A DNA stretch of 41,753 nucleotides from Lentilactobacillus rapi DSM 19907 = JCM 15042 (GCF_001436255.1 NZ_AZEI01000085.1:17283-59035); one strand, 5' to 3'. Counted from the stretch's first letter, positions 1-7,913 are shown. The notes: generated by a model from the letters alone, not told the origin. Numbers and translations are program-made.

Positions 1-512
1 GTTTGGGAATTTTTGTTCGAGGTGCTTACATGCAGATCTCTGCTTTACGGAGCTGTCCTAGTGTGAGTGAGCGGATCCAGGCGGTTTGCAACCGGAGCGT
101 AAGTTTCCTTTGGCAGAAATCCCCGATTCTGGGATTTTTGCCAAAGGTGCTTACGTGCAGGTTGCTGCCTGGAGGAGCTGTCCTAAAATAAGTGAGCAAA
201 GTAAAGCGGTTTAGAAGTCGGAGCGTAAGTCTCCTCGGAGAGAAATTCCTGGTTTTGGAATTTTTCTCCGAGGTGCTTACGTGCAGACTTCTGCTTTACG
301 GAGCTGTCCTAATAAGTGAGCGGATCCAAACGGGAATAATCGGAATATAAGTCTCCTTATGTGGAAATCTCGGTTTGGAGATTTTTGCATAAGGTGCTTA
401 TATGCAGATTATTGCTTGGAGAGGCTGTCCTAAACAAGTGAGCGTCGCTAGGCGCTTATATGGGAATTTATGCTTAGCAGAGCTGTCCTAACAAGCGAGC
501 AGATCCAAAAAT
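1..512 (+). repeat. Hairpin repeat array 1 (partial unit, three full units, one mini unit, one stub)
   Basis: Tandem units with a period of about 124 nt: partial 1-61, full 66-188, 190-312 and 314-433, a mini unit 435-491 and a stub from 493. Each full unit runs AAGTGAGC, outer stem, second stem, a third stem (GCGTAAG or ATATAAG pairing with CTTACGT or CTTATAT), a 15-17 bp inner arm, a short loop, the return arms, then GAGCTGTCCTAA. Stem sequences differ between units but stay paired. For example outer stems are CCAGGC/GCCTGG in the second unit and GTAAAGC/GCTTTAC in the third. The mini unit keeps both flanks but only a short hairpin. No U-tract follows the hairpins, so they are not ordinary terminators. 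The array continues leftward out of the window. Confidence 0.95.
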
Positions 513-609
513 CCACAGCTCACCCCTAACTAAGACTTTCGCCATCCTCCGCCTCAATGCGGACACATCAATTATACCGATCATGTCCAACCCACCACAA
601 GCGAAACGA

Positions 610-981
610 CTAGTGCCCGGATGCCCGGTGATTGCTGCTGCCCTTCATTTTATGAACGCGGCGCTTGAATCGTGGCTGGGCATTGTCTGCAACAAACCGA
701 AAGTGGACCATTTTACCATTGAAGGGCTTGCCGCTAAGCTTGATTTGCAGCCAGTTATTCATGACAGCCACCATCGAATGAATTGATTCAACTCGGGATT
801 GAACGCCCTCCTTGGTTGCTGCCGCAAGGATATCTGTTTTTAACCGATTAACCAAGTTTTGGTGATAATCGACAAGTTCTTGGGTCAGCGGCGCGTCTTT
901 GTATTTATTAAACAGCATTTCGATTTGTCGCATCGCATCTTTTGAATCTTGGGGAGTATAATATCTATCAGAATTGGCCAT
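610..981 (-). CDS. Hypothetical small helical protein
   Basis: A 123-residue cytoplasmic protein that I do not recognise. The start is ATG at 981, preceded on the minus strand by a modest AAGAAAG ribosome binding site. The N-terminal 80 residues look fully alpha-helical with a regular heptad-like pattern, and the last 20 residues are strongly basic (KRR, HK, HR). There is no signal peptide, membrane segment or cysteine. It is divergent from the asparaginase gene, with about 100 nt between starts, so the two promoters share that interval. Its 3' end faces hairpin array 1. A bacteriocin-immunity-like helical bundle was considered on size and composition, but no diagnostic motif supports it. Coding status is inferred from length, a plausible start and lack of a competing frame. 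Confidence 0.6.
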   Translation of the reverse strand: MANSDRYYTPQDSKDAMRQIEMLFNKYKDAPLTQELVDYHQNLVNRLKTDILAAATKEGVQSRVESIHSMVAVMNNWLQIKLSGKPFNGKMVHFRFVADNAQPRFKRRVHKMKGSSNHRASGH

Positions 982-1084
982 TACTTTGCTTCTTTCTTAT
1001 AAGTAAGTGTGAAATATCGTTTTCACTTGCTATTTTACGTTACAATAATATAGATTAACAGGTTGATGGAGGAACTCAATAAAA

Positions 1085-2059
1085 ATGAAAACAATTCTTG
1101 CAATTCACACGGGCGGCACGATTTCAATGTCGCAAAATGAAAAAGGCGAAGTGGTCCCAAATGACGAGAACCCAATTGCCGAGCAACAAGTGATCTTACA
1201 GGGCCAAATTAAATTGATTACCGATGAACTATTCAATTTGCCATCTCCACACGTGACCCCGGCTGTGATGTTAAAAATCAAGCAGCGGATTATGAAAGCA
1301 ATTGATGATGGTATCGACGGGGTCGTTATTACCCATGGAACGGATACGTTGGAAGAAACCGCGTATTTTTTGGATTTGACGCTGCCAAACACGATTCCAG
1401 TGGTGCTGACGGGGGCCATGCGTTCCTCAAATGAAATTGGTTCAGATGGGTTGTACAATTTCAGAAATGCCATTATGGTGGCGGCAACCGATGAATCCTA
1501 TGGGAAGGGCGTGCTGGTGGTGATGAACGATGAAATTCACACGGCCAGATATGTGACCAAAACCCACACGACCAACGTGGCAACATTTAGAACGCCGACA
1601 TTTGGACCAATTGGTATTGTAACCCAAAATAAGGCAAAATACTTCCAAGAATTGATTCGAACGGAAGTCGCTGATATTAATCACGTCGTCAGTGGGGTGT
1701 TTTTGATTAAAGCATATGCTGGAATGGATGGGGAACTGTTTGATGCCATCGATAAACCAGAAACGAAAGGCTTGGTAATCGAGGGGCTCGGTGCCGGAAA
1801 TTTGCCGCCACAAACCTTACCCGCAGTTAAACGACTCATTGACAACAAGATTCCAATTGTTTTAGTTTCCAGGTGCTATAACGGGGTAGCTCAAGACATC
1901 TACGATTATGAGGGTGGCGGCATCCAGTTGAAGAAGATGGGAACCATTCTGTGTCAGGGATTGAATGGCCAAAAGGCGCGGATTAAATTACTAGTGGGAA
2001 TTAGTGATGGATTAAAAGGAAAGCGGCTGGCAGAGTTTGTCAGCAACGCAATTTCATAA
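1085..2059 (+). CDS. ansA: L-asparaginase, type I (cytoplasmic)
   Basis: Hydrolyses L-asparagine to aspartate and ammonia in the cytoplasm. The 324-residue length fits bacterial type I asparaginases. The first catalytic threonine lies in TGGTIS (residues 9-14) and the second catalytic block is THGTDT (83-88), followed by the family-typical LEETAYFLDLTL. There is no signal peptide, which argues for the cytoplasmic rather than the secreted type II enzyme. The start is ATG at 1085 with GGAGGA at 1068-1073. A -10-like TACAAT lies at 1041-1046, but no good -35 accompanies it. It stands alone, with divergent gene 610-981 upstream and the unknown 387-residue gene 130 nt downstream. A glutaminase side activity is possible and cannot be judged from sequence. 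Confidence 0.93.
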   Translation: MKTILAIHTGGTISMSQNEKGEVVPNDENPIAEQQVILQGQIKLITDELFNLPSPHVTPAVMLKIKQRIMKAIDDGIDGVVITHGTDTLEETAYFLDLTLPNTIPVVLTGAMRSSNEIGSDGLYNFRNAIMVAATDESYGKGVLVVMNDEIHTARYVTKTHTTNVATFRTPTFGPIGIVTQNKAKYFQELIRTEVADINHVVSGVFLIKAYAGMDGELFDAIDKPETKGLVIEGLGAGNLPPQTLPAVKRLIDNKIPIVLVSRCYNGVAQDIYDYEGGGIQLKKMGTILCQGLNGQKARIKLLVGISDGLKGKRLAEFVSNAIS

Positions 2060-2191
2060 CCCTGAATTGGACTGAACAAAATAGTATTTGCTTGGCGGAG
2101 CGGCATATTCGATGTAAGCTGGATTTTCGCCCTGATCAATTAGCCACAGCAATTAAGAAAATCCATCTATAGAGAGAAGGGACAAAACACA

Positions 2192-3355
2192 TTGAAAACC
2201 ATTTACGACAAATTGCGGGCAGCTCAGATCGACGAACTGCTGATTAACGCATTTCAAAAAGACAGTGACATTGTTTATACCGGGATCATTCAGTATTTGA
2301 GTTCCAAAGATTTTATCATGATTACGTATAACGACTATGGGCTTCAAGACGGCGAAGTGTACCTCAAGATTAGCGCCGTTAAGCAAATTGAAACCGACAG
2401 TTATGACTTGGCCAATATGAAGGAACGAATTGCCTTTGATGAATCGCATCATATGGCTGTAAACCCACCGTTTGACATGCCGATTAAGATGAGCGATTCG
2501 CTGTTCGACCGGGTTATCAAAACTTTGCATGAAGATCAGCGGGTCTCACTGATTATTACCAAGGACGCTGATAAATTAAAATACAACGAAGGTTTGATTG
2601 ACGAGGTGCACCCCGATGGCGTCGCCTTTCAAAATATCAATAAATACGATTTCTCGAAGCGACCAAAATATGTGATTAAATTTACTGACATTCGGGGGAT
2701 TGAATTTGGCGGCACGGAACTGCAACTGTTGCAGGATGTACTGCCAATGATTAAACCGACTAATCACATTGACGACGTTGTGATTGCGGATTCGGCTGCA
2801 TTTAAAAACCGAGCCACTCAATTACGAAAGGATGGCAGTTGGCTCATTGTCGATACTAATGATGACCGCAAATATTTCTATGTCGGCAAAATTATCGCAA
2901 ACAACGATAGCGAAATTGTCATGCTCGTTGTGGACATGAACGGGCGATTTGGCGGGTATGTCTGGATTCGCTATGATGACATTCGCCGGCTGATTGTGGA
3001 TGCCGATTATCTGCGGGTCGTCGAGAAGTTTGTCGCTGCTAATCAAAAGGCAAAACATTTTGCCCTTCCCGTGTTAAACGCTGATCGAGCATTTGATAAT
3101 GCAGATAACATCCTGGTCAACATCATTACCCAAGCAATTAACTATCGGAATGTGGTTCGATTTGAAACCAGCGATGAAGAAAACTTTGTTGGTTATCCAA
3201 TGTCCCTAGATTTTAAAACCGGCGTTCTTGACGTTGAATTACTGGATGTCGATGCTGAAGGTGAGTCGCAGACCAAACAAGTTGGGATTGAGACGATCCG
3301 CGAGATGGCCTTTGATTATTTGAAAGCCTTCTTGGCGGAAAATGAAGTTGACTGA
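2192..3355 (+). CDS. Unknown protein with four internal beta-barrel-like repeats
   Basis: A 387-residue soluble protein that I do not recognise as a named family. The start is TTG at 2192 behind AGAGAAGGGA. Reading the protein shows about four degenerate copies of one module, near residues 16-80, 105-178, 207-280 and 306-381. Each copy has a short helix, a strand, a glycine turn (YTGII, YNEGLI, YVGKII, FVGYPM), two or three hydrophobic strands, then an I-x-x-I-x-x-h ending (SAVKQIE, TDIRGIE, DDIRRLI, ETIREMA). The pattern resembles small SH3- or Sm-like barrels in tandem. That fold is inference, as no catalytic motif is visible. A zinc-ribbon gene follows 33 nt after the stop, so the two probably form an operon. 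Confidence 0.85.
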   Translation: MKTIYDKLRAAQIDELLINAFQKDSDIVYTGIIQYLSSKDFIMITYNDYGLQDGEVYLKISAVKQIETDSYDLANMKERIAFDESHHMAVNPPFDMPIKMSDSLFDRVIKTLHEDQRVSLIITKDADKLKYNEGLIDEVHPDGVAFQNINKYDFSKRPKYVIKFTDIRGIEFGGTELQLLQDVLPMIKPTNHIDDVVIADSAAFKNRATQLRKDGSWLIVDTNDDRKYFYVGKIIANNDSEIVMLVVDMNGRFGGYVWIRYDDIRRLIVDADYLRVVEKFVAANQKAKHFALPVLNADRAFDNADNILVNIITQAINYRNVVRFETSDEENFVGYPMSLDFKTGVLDVELLDVDAEGESQTKQVGIETIREMAFDYLKAFLAENEVD

Positions 3356-3388
3356 TCGAGCCTGGCGGTCAAGTGAGTGGGGTGATAG

Positions 3389-3628
3389 ATGATGGCCAGT
3401 AGATTTGCATACTGTCCCTATTGTGGGGCTAAGTTAGCCGCTAATGATGTGGTTTGCCCCAATTGTGGTAAGAAACTGCCAAAGCAGGAGCAGCACAAAC
3501 CCTCGTACAATCAACTGTTCGGTAATACCTACAAGGAAGGGATGAAACGGTATCATCAAGAGCGGGGGGATTTGAAGCAACCTAAGCGCTCATCGTTTTG
3601 GCAGCGTCTCTTTCATAAGAAGCCTTGA
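3389..3628 (+). CDS. Zinc-ribbon protein
   Basis: A 79-residue protein with two CPxC pairs, C9-P-Y-C12 and C23-P-N-C26, spaced as in the zinc_ribbon families that cap many small lactobacillar proteins. The remainder is basic and polar, with YNQLFGNTYKEGMKRYHQE in the middle and a lysine/histidine-rich C-terminus, and contains no membrane segment. The start is the first of two consecutive ATGs (3389); the second is equally possible. The upstream GGGGTGAT is a weak ribosome binding site. It lies 33 nt after the four-repeat protein and before a strong terminator, so the pair is likely co-transcribed. Zinc binding is expected from the cysteines. The cellular role is unknown. Confidence 0.8.
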   Translation: MMASRFAYCPYCGAKLAANDVVCPNCGKKLPKQEQHKPSYNQLFGNTYKEGMKRYHQERGDLKQPKRSSFWQRLFHKKP

Positions 3629-3715
3629 AGTGAGGCCGTGGTATGAGTCCTTCGTTTATCTTGAGCTGCTTTCAGATTGATAGATGTTGCGATAAATAAC
3701 TGATTCCAAAATTTA

Positions 3716-3769
3716 AGCAGGCAGTGTTGTCATTCAAAAATTGGAATGACTGCGCTGCCTGCTTTTTTT
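3716..3769 (+). terminator. Intrinsic terminator
   Basis: AGCAGGCAG at 3716 pairs with CTGCCTGCT, with an inner GTCATTC/GGAATGAC stem around an AT loop, followed by seven T residues. It ends the 2192-3628 transcript. Confidence 0.9.
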
Positions 3770-3886
3770 AGATTTAAACCAGGCAGTTCAGTCTCAAAAT
3801 TGCAGGCAAAAATCTTATGAAAACTATAACAATATTGTATAATTTAGTTGGATGAGGGAGTTGGGTTTAGGTTAGTAAGTGCTTGG

Positions 3887-4146
3887 ATTTGCTTACTTGT
3901 TAGGACAGCTGCGTAAAGCAGAAGTCTGCACGTAAGCACCTCGGAGAAAAATTCCAAGACCAGGAATTTCTCTCCGAGGAGACTTACGCTCCGACTTCTA
4001 ACCGCTTTACTCCGCTCACTTGTATTAGGACAGCTCCTCCAAGCAATAATCTGCATATAAGCACCTTCTGTAGAAATCCCCAAAACCAGGATTTCCACAG
4101 AAGGAGACTTATATTCCGATTATTCCCGCTTGGATCCGCTCACTTG
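3887..4146 (-). repeat. Hairpin repeat array 2 (two units plus stub, inverted)
   Basis: Two full units in the minus orientation, 4146-4025 and 4021-3900, then a stub to about 3887. Read on the minus strand, the first unit has stems ATAATC/GATTAT and CCTTCTG/CAGAAGG. The second has GTAAAGC/GCTTTAC, GAAGTC/GACTTC and a CCTCGGAGAG-type inner arm. The first matches the fourth unit of array 1 in its outer stems but has a different, still paired inner arm (CCTTATG/CATAAGG there). The second is nearly the same subtype as the third unit of array 1. Its 5' edge lies directly against the ribosome binding site of the downstream dehydrogenase. Confidence 0.95.
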
Positions 4147-4147
4147 T

Positions 4148-4155
4148 TTAGGAGG
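4148..4155 (+). promoter_or_regulatory. Ribosome binding site of the SDR gene, at the repeat edge
   Basis: TTAGGAGG six nt before ATG 4162. It sits exactly where the repeat junction elsewhere reads TTAGGACAGC after CACTTGT. It decides the ATG at 4162 over an upstream in-frame TTG at 4144 that would lie inside the repeat. Confidence 0.8.
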
Positions 4156-4161
4156 TACATT

Positions 4162-4890
4162 ATGGGAAAATTAGACGGCAAAGTTGCGATCATTACCGGT
4201 GCATCTCAGGGGATGGGCGCAAGTCACGCAAGATTATTTGTTGATGAAGGCGCGAAGGTTGCAATTACTGATATTAATGAAGAAAAGGGAACCGCGTTGG
4301 CTCAAGAGCTTGGCGACAACGTGATTTTCGTGAAGCAGGATGTATCGAACGAAGATAATTGGAAAGATGTGGTGAATGCCACAGTCGATCAATTTGGCTC
4401 CTTAGACATTTTGGTTAATAACGCCGGAATTAGTTTCAATAAACCACTTGAAGCCATTACGGTGGATGACTACATGAAGATTTTCAAAATTAACCAGCTA
4501 TCAGTCTTTTTGGGGATGAAATATGCTTCACCCGCAATGAAAAATGGTGGTAGTATCGTTAATATTTCTTCGATGAATGGATTAGTTGGTGGTGCAATTG
4601 GCTATACGGACACCAAGTTCGCTGTTAGAGGAATGACGAAGGCTGCTGCTCTGCAATTGGCACACGCAGGAATCCGGGTTAATTCAGTGCATCCAGGCGT
4701 CATTTCCACGCCGATGATTCACCAAGGTGATAGCGAAGCAGTTATCAAAGAATTTGCCAAAGCCATTCCATTACAAAGAGTGGCAGAACCGGAAGAAGTC
4801 TCAAAGATGGTTCTGTTCTTGGCATCAGATGATTCCAGCTATTCAACAGGATCAGAGTTTGTGGTAGATGGTGGATTGACTGCTCAGTAG
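4162..4890 (+). CDS. Short-chain dehydrogenase/reductase
   Basis: A 242-residue classical SDR, an NAD(P)-linked carbonyl/alcohol oxidoreductase. It has the Rossmann motif TGASQGMG (residues 12-19), NNAG (86-89), and catalytic N111, S137, Y148 and K152 (YTDTK). The sequence and its C-terminal SEFVVDGGLTAQ resemble the R-specific alcohol dehydrogenase of Levilactobacillus brevis and 3-alpha/20-beta hydroxysteroid dehydrogenase-like enzymes. An aspartate (D37) follows strand beta-2 where the brevis enzyme has glycine, which by established SDR rules predicts preference for NAD(H). The natural substrate cannot be told. The start is set by TTAGGAGG. The upstream region is entirely hairpin array 2, so the promoter lies within or beyond the repeats. 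Confidence 0.9.
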   Translation: MGKLDGKVAIITGASQGMGASHARLFVDEGAKVAITDINEEKGTALAQELGDNVIFVKQDVSNEDNWKDVVNATVDQFGSLDILVNNAGISFNKPLEAITVDDYMKIFKINQLSVFLGMKYASPAMKNGGSIVNISSMNGLVGGAIGYTDTKFAVRGMTKAAALQLAHAGIRVNSVHPGVISTPMIHQGDSEAVIKEFAKAIPLQRVAEPEEVSKMVLFLASDDSSYSTGSEFVVDGGLTAQ

Positions 4891-4913
4891 AATTCGAGGC
4901 ACTCCCAACTAAA

Positions 4914-4967
4914 AAAGATGATCCAAAGCAAACAAATTTCTGCTTTGGGTCATCTTTTCATTTTTTA
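4914..4967 (+). terminator. Intrinsic terminator after the SDR
   Basis: AAAGATGATCCAAAGCA pairs with TGCTTTGGGTCATCTTT across a 10-nt loop, followed by a T-rich tail (TTCATTTTTT). Confidence 0.9.
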
Positions 4968-5028
4968 AATAATGATTGCTGAAACTTTTTGTGATGATAG
5001 TGGTTGTGATATGGTCGAATGGTGGCTA

Positions 5029-5125
5029 CCAAGCAGAAACTTCCATGTAAGCTTCCATAGTAAAAGCCTAAGCTCGTAATTTCTGTTAAGAGAGTCTGAC
5101 AAGCCAGTTTTGCTTAGCTTCACAT
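5029..5125 (-). repeat. Degenerate relic of the hairpin repeat
   Basis: AGCAGAAACTTCC followed by ATGTAAGC matches the 3' arm of the repeat in minus orientation (compare AGCAGAAGTCTGCACGTAAGC at 3918 onward). The rest is too decayed to fold into the full hairpin. Apart from this and the terminator, I see nothing in 4891-5131. Confidence 0.5.
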
Positions 5126-5131
5126 CCTTAA

Positions 5132-5314
5132 TTAACGAACCACCGCTTCTATCGTTCTCTTCTCATCTGGAGTCGGTTCTGATTCCATCGATTTGATATC
5201 GTGGAGGCGTTCAACGGAAATGTGCAAGTTAAATGCTAACGCAGTATCAGGCATGTCGTTTTTCTTTTGGTAATTAATAATTTCTTCAGCTAAGGTACTA
5301 AATTGTTCTGCCAT
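5132..5314 (-). CDS. Small HTH-like protein (possibly LBP_cg2779 family)
   Basis: A 60-residue protein starting at the second of two adjacent ATGs (5314), seven nt after GGAGG. The first ATG at 5317 would be too close to the ribosome binding site. The segment DTALAFNLHISVERLHDIKS (residues 23-42) has the spacing of a helix-turn-helix with a turn before the recognition helix, and the protein is otherwise short and charged. From memory it resembles the small lactobacillar LBP_cg2779 family, which has no assigned function; I hold that name loosely. A TATAAT -10 lies on the minus strand at 5362-5357. The 5388-5702 membrane protein gene lies upstream in the same direction but is probably transcribed separately. 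Confidence 0.65.
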   Translation of the reverse strand: MAEQFSTLAEEIINYQKKNDMPDTALAFNLHISVERLHDIKSMESEPTPDEKRTIEAVVR

Positions 5315-5387
5315 CATAATTCCTCCATTTGATAAACCTCGTGTTGCCATACATATATTATAGCAATAAAAAGCAAATCGGCACACA

Positions 5388-5702
5388 TTAACGATGCTTT
5401 AACCCATATTCCATGACCGCAGCGATAATGGCAACGATAATAATTGCCACCCATAAGTTGTTGGTTTGGATATAGAAGTAATACAGTAACCCCAATGTGA
5501 CCACTGCTTCACCAAGGTATCGTTCAATGCGATTGGGCAATGACAGAAACGCTAAGCCTAACAGAAAAGTAATACTACCGGTTAAAACGGTCTTGCCGCT
5601 GTCCAGGGACATAAACTGATTGAATAGTCCGAACAGGTCGATAATCACGCCGACAACTAATGCAAAAATGCCGAACGCAAATGCAAACATGTTTGCCCGC
5701 AT
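5388..5702 (-). CDS. Small four-TM membrane protein
   Basis: A 104-residue integral membrane protein with four predicted segments: roughly residues 5-27 (MFAFAFGIFALVVGVIIDLF), 38-55, 63-82 and 85-101, ending in a basic GLKHR tail. I chose ATG 5702 because AGGAAGAAGG lies 8 nt upstream. The longer reading from 5753 has no ribosome binding site. Hydrophobic residues dominate and no charged pore residues or enzyme motif are visible, so no function is offered. A TATAAT on the minus strand at 5800-5795 is a likely -10. The gene sits between the ykoEDC operon end and the small HTH-like gene, all leftward. Confidence 0.7.
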   Translation of the reverse strand: MRANMFAFAFGIFALVVGVIIDLFGLFNQFMSLDSGKTVLTGSITFLLGLAFLSLPNRIERYLGEAVVTLGLLYYFYIQTNNLWVAIIIVAIIAAVMEYGLKHR

Positions 5703-5832
5703 TCTAAACGCCTTCTTCCTAAATGTGTTCTGCCAAACAGTGATGAAATGCACCCAAATCGTTCAGCGTCACACTCTTTCTACTCTCGCATTTAATTATA
5801 ATGCAAAATATAAAATTCAGGAATAAAAGCTT

Positions 5833-6486
5833 TCAATATCTGATGAAGAATAATAGAACTTGCACAATCCCAAACAGGCCAATAAACCAAACCCAATCCA
5901 TTGCGGTGATCTTAATCACTCGGTAATGGGTTCGCCCCTGGTCTTCCACGAAGCCATGGGACGTCATCGCTTCGGCCAGATTTTGCGACCATTGAATCGA
6001 TGATAAGATCGCTTTGAAGTACAATTTGGGTGACCAGAAGTGAAGGGCCTCGCCACGCATCAACGCGGAAGTTTTAATGATCTGGACTTCTTCGTTGATT
6101 TTGGGCATCAGGTTAAAGGCTGCCAGGACGCCGTATGCAAATTTGGAGGGTAACCGAAAATCCTGCTCCAATGTTAATGCTAAATCGGTGATGCTGCTGG
6201 TCAGCGTGAAAGTTGCCCCCAGAAAGACGTAGGCGTAAATTCGAGTAAACAGGATCCAAGCAAAATGGATACCAGCGCTTCCGTAAAGCCATTGAGAAAC
6301 GAATAATCCAAGGGCAGGGAATAACGGCCAGAAAATTAAGCCGATTAACGCTTTGAAGGTCACCCGATTAAAGAGAATGTAAATGAAGCTGACACAGATG
6401 AGGATTACATTGACAATCAACGACTGAGTAAACGAAATTTCCAGGGCGATTGCCATCACTAATAGTAACTTCAATCCAGGATTCAT
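5833..6486 (-). CDS. ykoC: ECF transporter T component (YkoC/EcfT)
   Basis: A 217-residue membrane coupling subunit of an energy-coupling-factor importer. It joins the ATPases to the substrate-binding subunit and converts ATP hydrolysis into toppling of the latter. It has about five membrane segments. The first EcfT coupling motif is intact as ALMRG (residues 141-145). The second site reads AMTSHG (173-178), where the family usually has an A-x-x-x-R-G arginine, so histidine replaces arginine. The start ATG overlaps the ykoD stop by four bases (ATGA), indicating translational coupling. It is the last gene of the TPP-controlled operon ykoE-ykoD-ykoC. Confidence 0.9.
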   Translation of the reverse strand: MNPGLKLLLVMAIALEISFTQSLIVNVILICVSFIYILFNRVTFKALIGLIFWPLFPALGLFVSQWLYGSAGIHFAWILFTRIYAYVFLGATFTLTSSITDLALTLEQDFRLPSKFAYGVLAAFNLMPKINEEVQIIKTSALMRGEALHFWSPKLYFKAILSSIQWSQNLAEAMTSHGFVEDQGRTHYRVIKITAMDWVWFIGLFGIVQVLLFFIRY

Positions 6487-7913
6487 TTGATAACCTCCTG
6501 GTAAGTCAGATTTTGATCCGCAAAGTTCGCGTGATAGTCGATGAGGGTATCCAAACCGGACAGTTGGTGAGAAATAATAATTTGGGTCTGATGAAATTCC
6601 TGCTTGGACCGGTTTAAGAAGCCGACAACGACCTCTAGCGAATGATAATCCAATCCTTTGAATGGTTCATCCATTAAAAGGACCGGCGGATTCATGATTA
6701 ACATTTCGATAATCTGTAGCTTTTTCTTTTGGCCTTCACTTAATGAATAAACGACTTGGTCATCACGGCCGTCAATGCTGAGCTCTTTGAGCATTGTTTG
6801 AACATCATCGATTGAGTAGGCTTGATTTGTCCTGTTCTTAAGAGATAAATCAAGCTCCTCTTTAACGGTAATATTCAAGAATTGATTTTCGGCATCCTGA
6901 AATAGCAGCGTGACATTTTTAGCGTATGGCAACGGCCGAATTTTCTGGATGTTCTTGCCAGCAAAGTCGATTTCGCCATCATACGGCAACAATTTGGTCA
7001 GCGCGTTAAATAATGTCGACTTGCCAATTCCGTTGGCGCCAGTGATCAAAGTGGTCTTTTCTTTACAGAACTTAAAGTCACCCAGCTTCAATAACAGTGA
7101 ATGGTGCGGTTGAAGCTTAAAATCTTTGATATTAATGATTGACGGAGCGGCTTCGGTCGGGATCGCAACTTGCTTATTAATTGTCTGCGTGTTTTTAAAA
7201 TTATCGAAGAAGTGTTGGGCAGATTGTGAATCTAACAAACTAATGTGATGCGTATCCGGATCGAGATAGTAGAACTCGTCAATGACACCTTTGTAATCGT
7301 TAAGGTCATGGTCTGCGAGGATAATGGTTTTCCCGTGTTCCACTTGAAGCTGCTTGAGCTTTTTGATCAGATCCAATCGTGAATCTGGGTCGATGCTGGC
7401 AAACGGCTCATCCAAAACGATCACCGGTGGATCCATCGCAACGATGCAGGCTAATGCCACTCGCTGTTTTTCTCCACCGGACAAGGTATTGATAACCCTG
7501 GAGCGTAACTGCTTGATGCCACAAAAGGCCAATGCGTGGTTGATAATCCCGTCCATTTTGGCAGGTTCTACCAGCATATTTTCCAGCACAAAGGTCAGCT
7601 CATGGATGACAGTGTCCATGGCAAACTGTTGGTTGGGGTTTTGAAACATCATCGCAACCGAATGGCTGATTTCGTTGCTTGGAATTTGTTTGATATCCGT
7701 GTCACCGAACTTGATGCCTCCCAGAGCATCGTTGCCAATGAAATGCGGATATAATCCAGCAATAAAATACAGGAGCGTTGATTTCCCACTGCCGGATGGA
7801 CCGGTCAGTAAAGAAAAATGGTTGTGTTTAAAAGTTACGTCCACGTCGTTCAATACCTTGACGGTGCTGCCGGGGTATTCATAAGTGAAGTGGTCAATCA
7901 AAACGTCAGTCAT
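6483..7913 (-). CDS. ykoD: ECF transporter duplicated ATPase (YkoD/EcfAA')
   Basis: A 476-residue protein carrying two ABC ATPase domains in one chain. Domain 1 has Walker A GPSGSGKST (38-46), Q-loop Q91, signature LSGGEKQR (144-151), Walker B VIVLDEP (164-170) and switch histidine H202. Domain 2 has GANGIGKST (292-300), Q339, a variant signature LSEGQKKK (391-398), VLLMDEP (411-417) and H449. Fused ATPases of this layout are typical of YkoEDC hydroxymethylpyrimidine/thiamine transporters. The start is ATG 7913 with AGGAG 8 nt upstream. The stop overlaps the ykoC start. It supplies energy for uptake of the ligand bound by YkoE. Confidence 0.94.
   Translation of the reverse strand: MTDVLIDHFTYEYPGSTVKVLNDVDVTFKHNHFSLLTGPSGSGKSTLLYFIAGLYPHFIGNDALGGIKFGDTDIKQIPSNEISHSVAMMFQNPNQQFAMDTVIHELTFVLENMLVEPAKMDGIINHALAFCGIKQLRSRVINTLSGGEKQRVALACIVAMDPPVIVLDEPFASIDPDSRLDLIKKLKQLQVEHGKTIILADHDLNDYKGVIDEFYYLDPDTHHISLLDSQSAQHFFDNFKNTQTINKQVAIPTEAAPSIINIKDFKLQPHHSLLLKLGDFKFCKEKTTLITGANGIGKSTLFNALTKLLPYDGEIDFAGKNIQKIRPLPYAKNVTLLFQDAENQFLNITVKEELDLSLKNRTNQAYSIDDVQTMLKELSIDGRDDQVVYSLSEGQKKKLQIIEMLIMNPPVLLMDEPFKGLDYHSLEVVVGFLNRSKQEFHQTQIIISHQLSGLDTLIDYHANFADQNLTYQEVIK

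Noticed and set aside
3-191. Short ORFs within the hairpin arrays (also at 3844-4098, 14650-14928, 39706-40190)
   Set aside because: They translate the repeat itself in both directions, lack ribosome binding sites, and differ between units in ways that follow stem pairing rather than codon constraint.
1-512. CRISPR array
   Set aside because: There are no short identical repeats with unique spacers of fixed length. The variation lies in paired stems within each unit, and no cas gene is present.
5753-5753. Upstream start for the four-TM protein (121-residue version)
   Set aside because: No ribosome binding site before 5753, whereas AGGAAGAAGG precedes ATG 5702 at good spacing.
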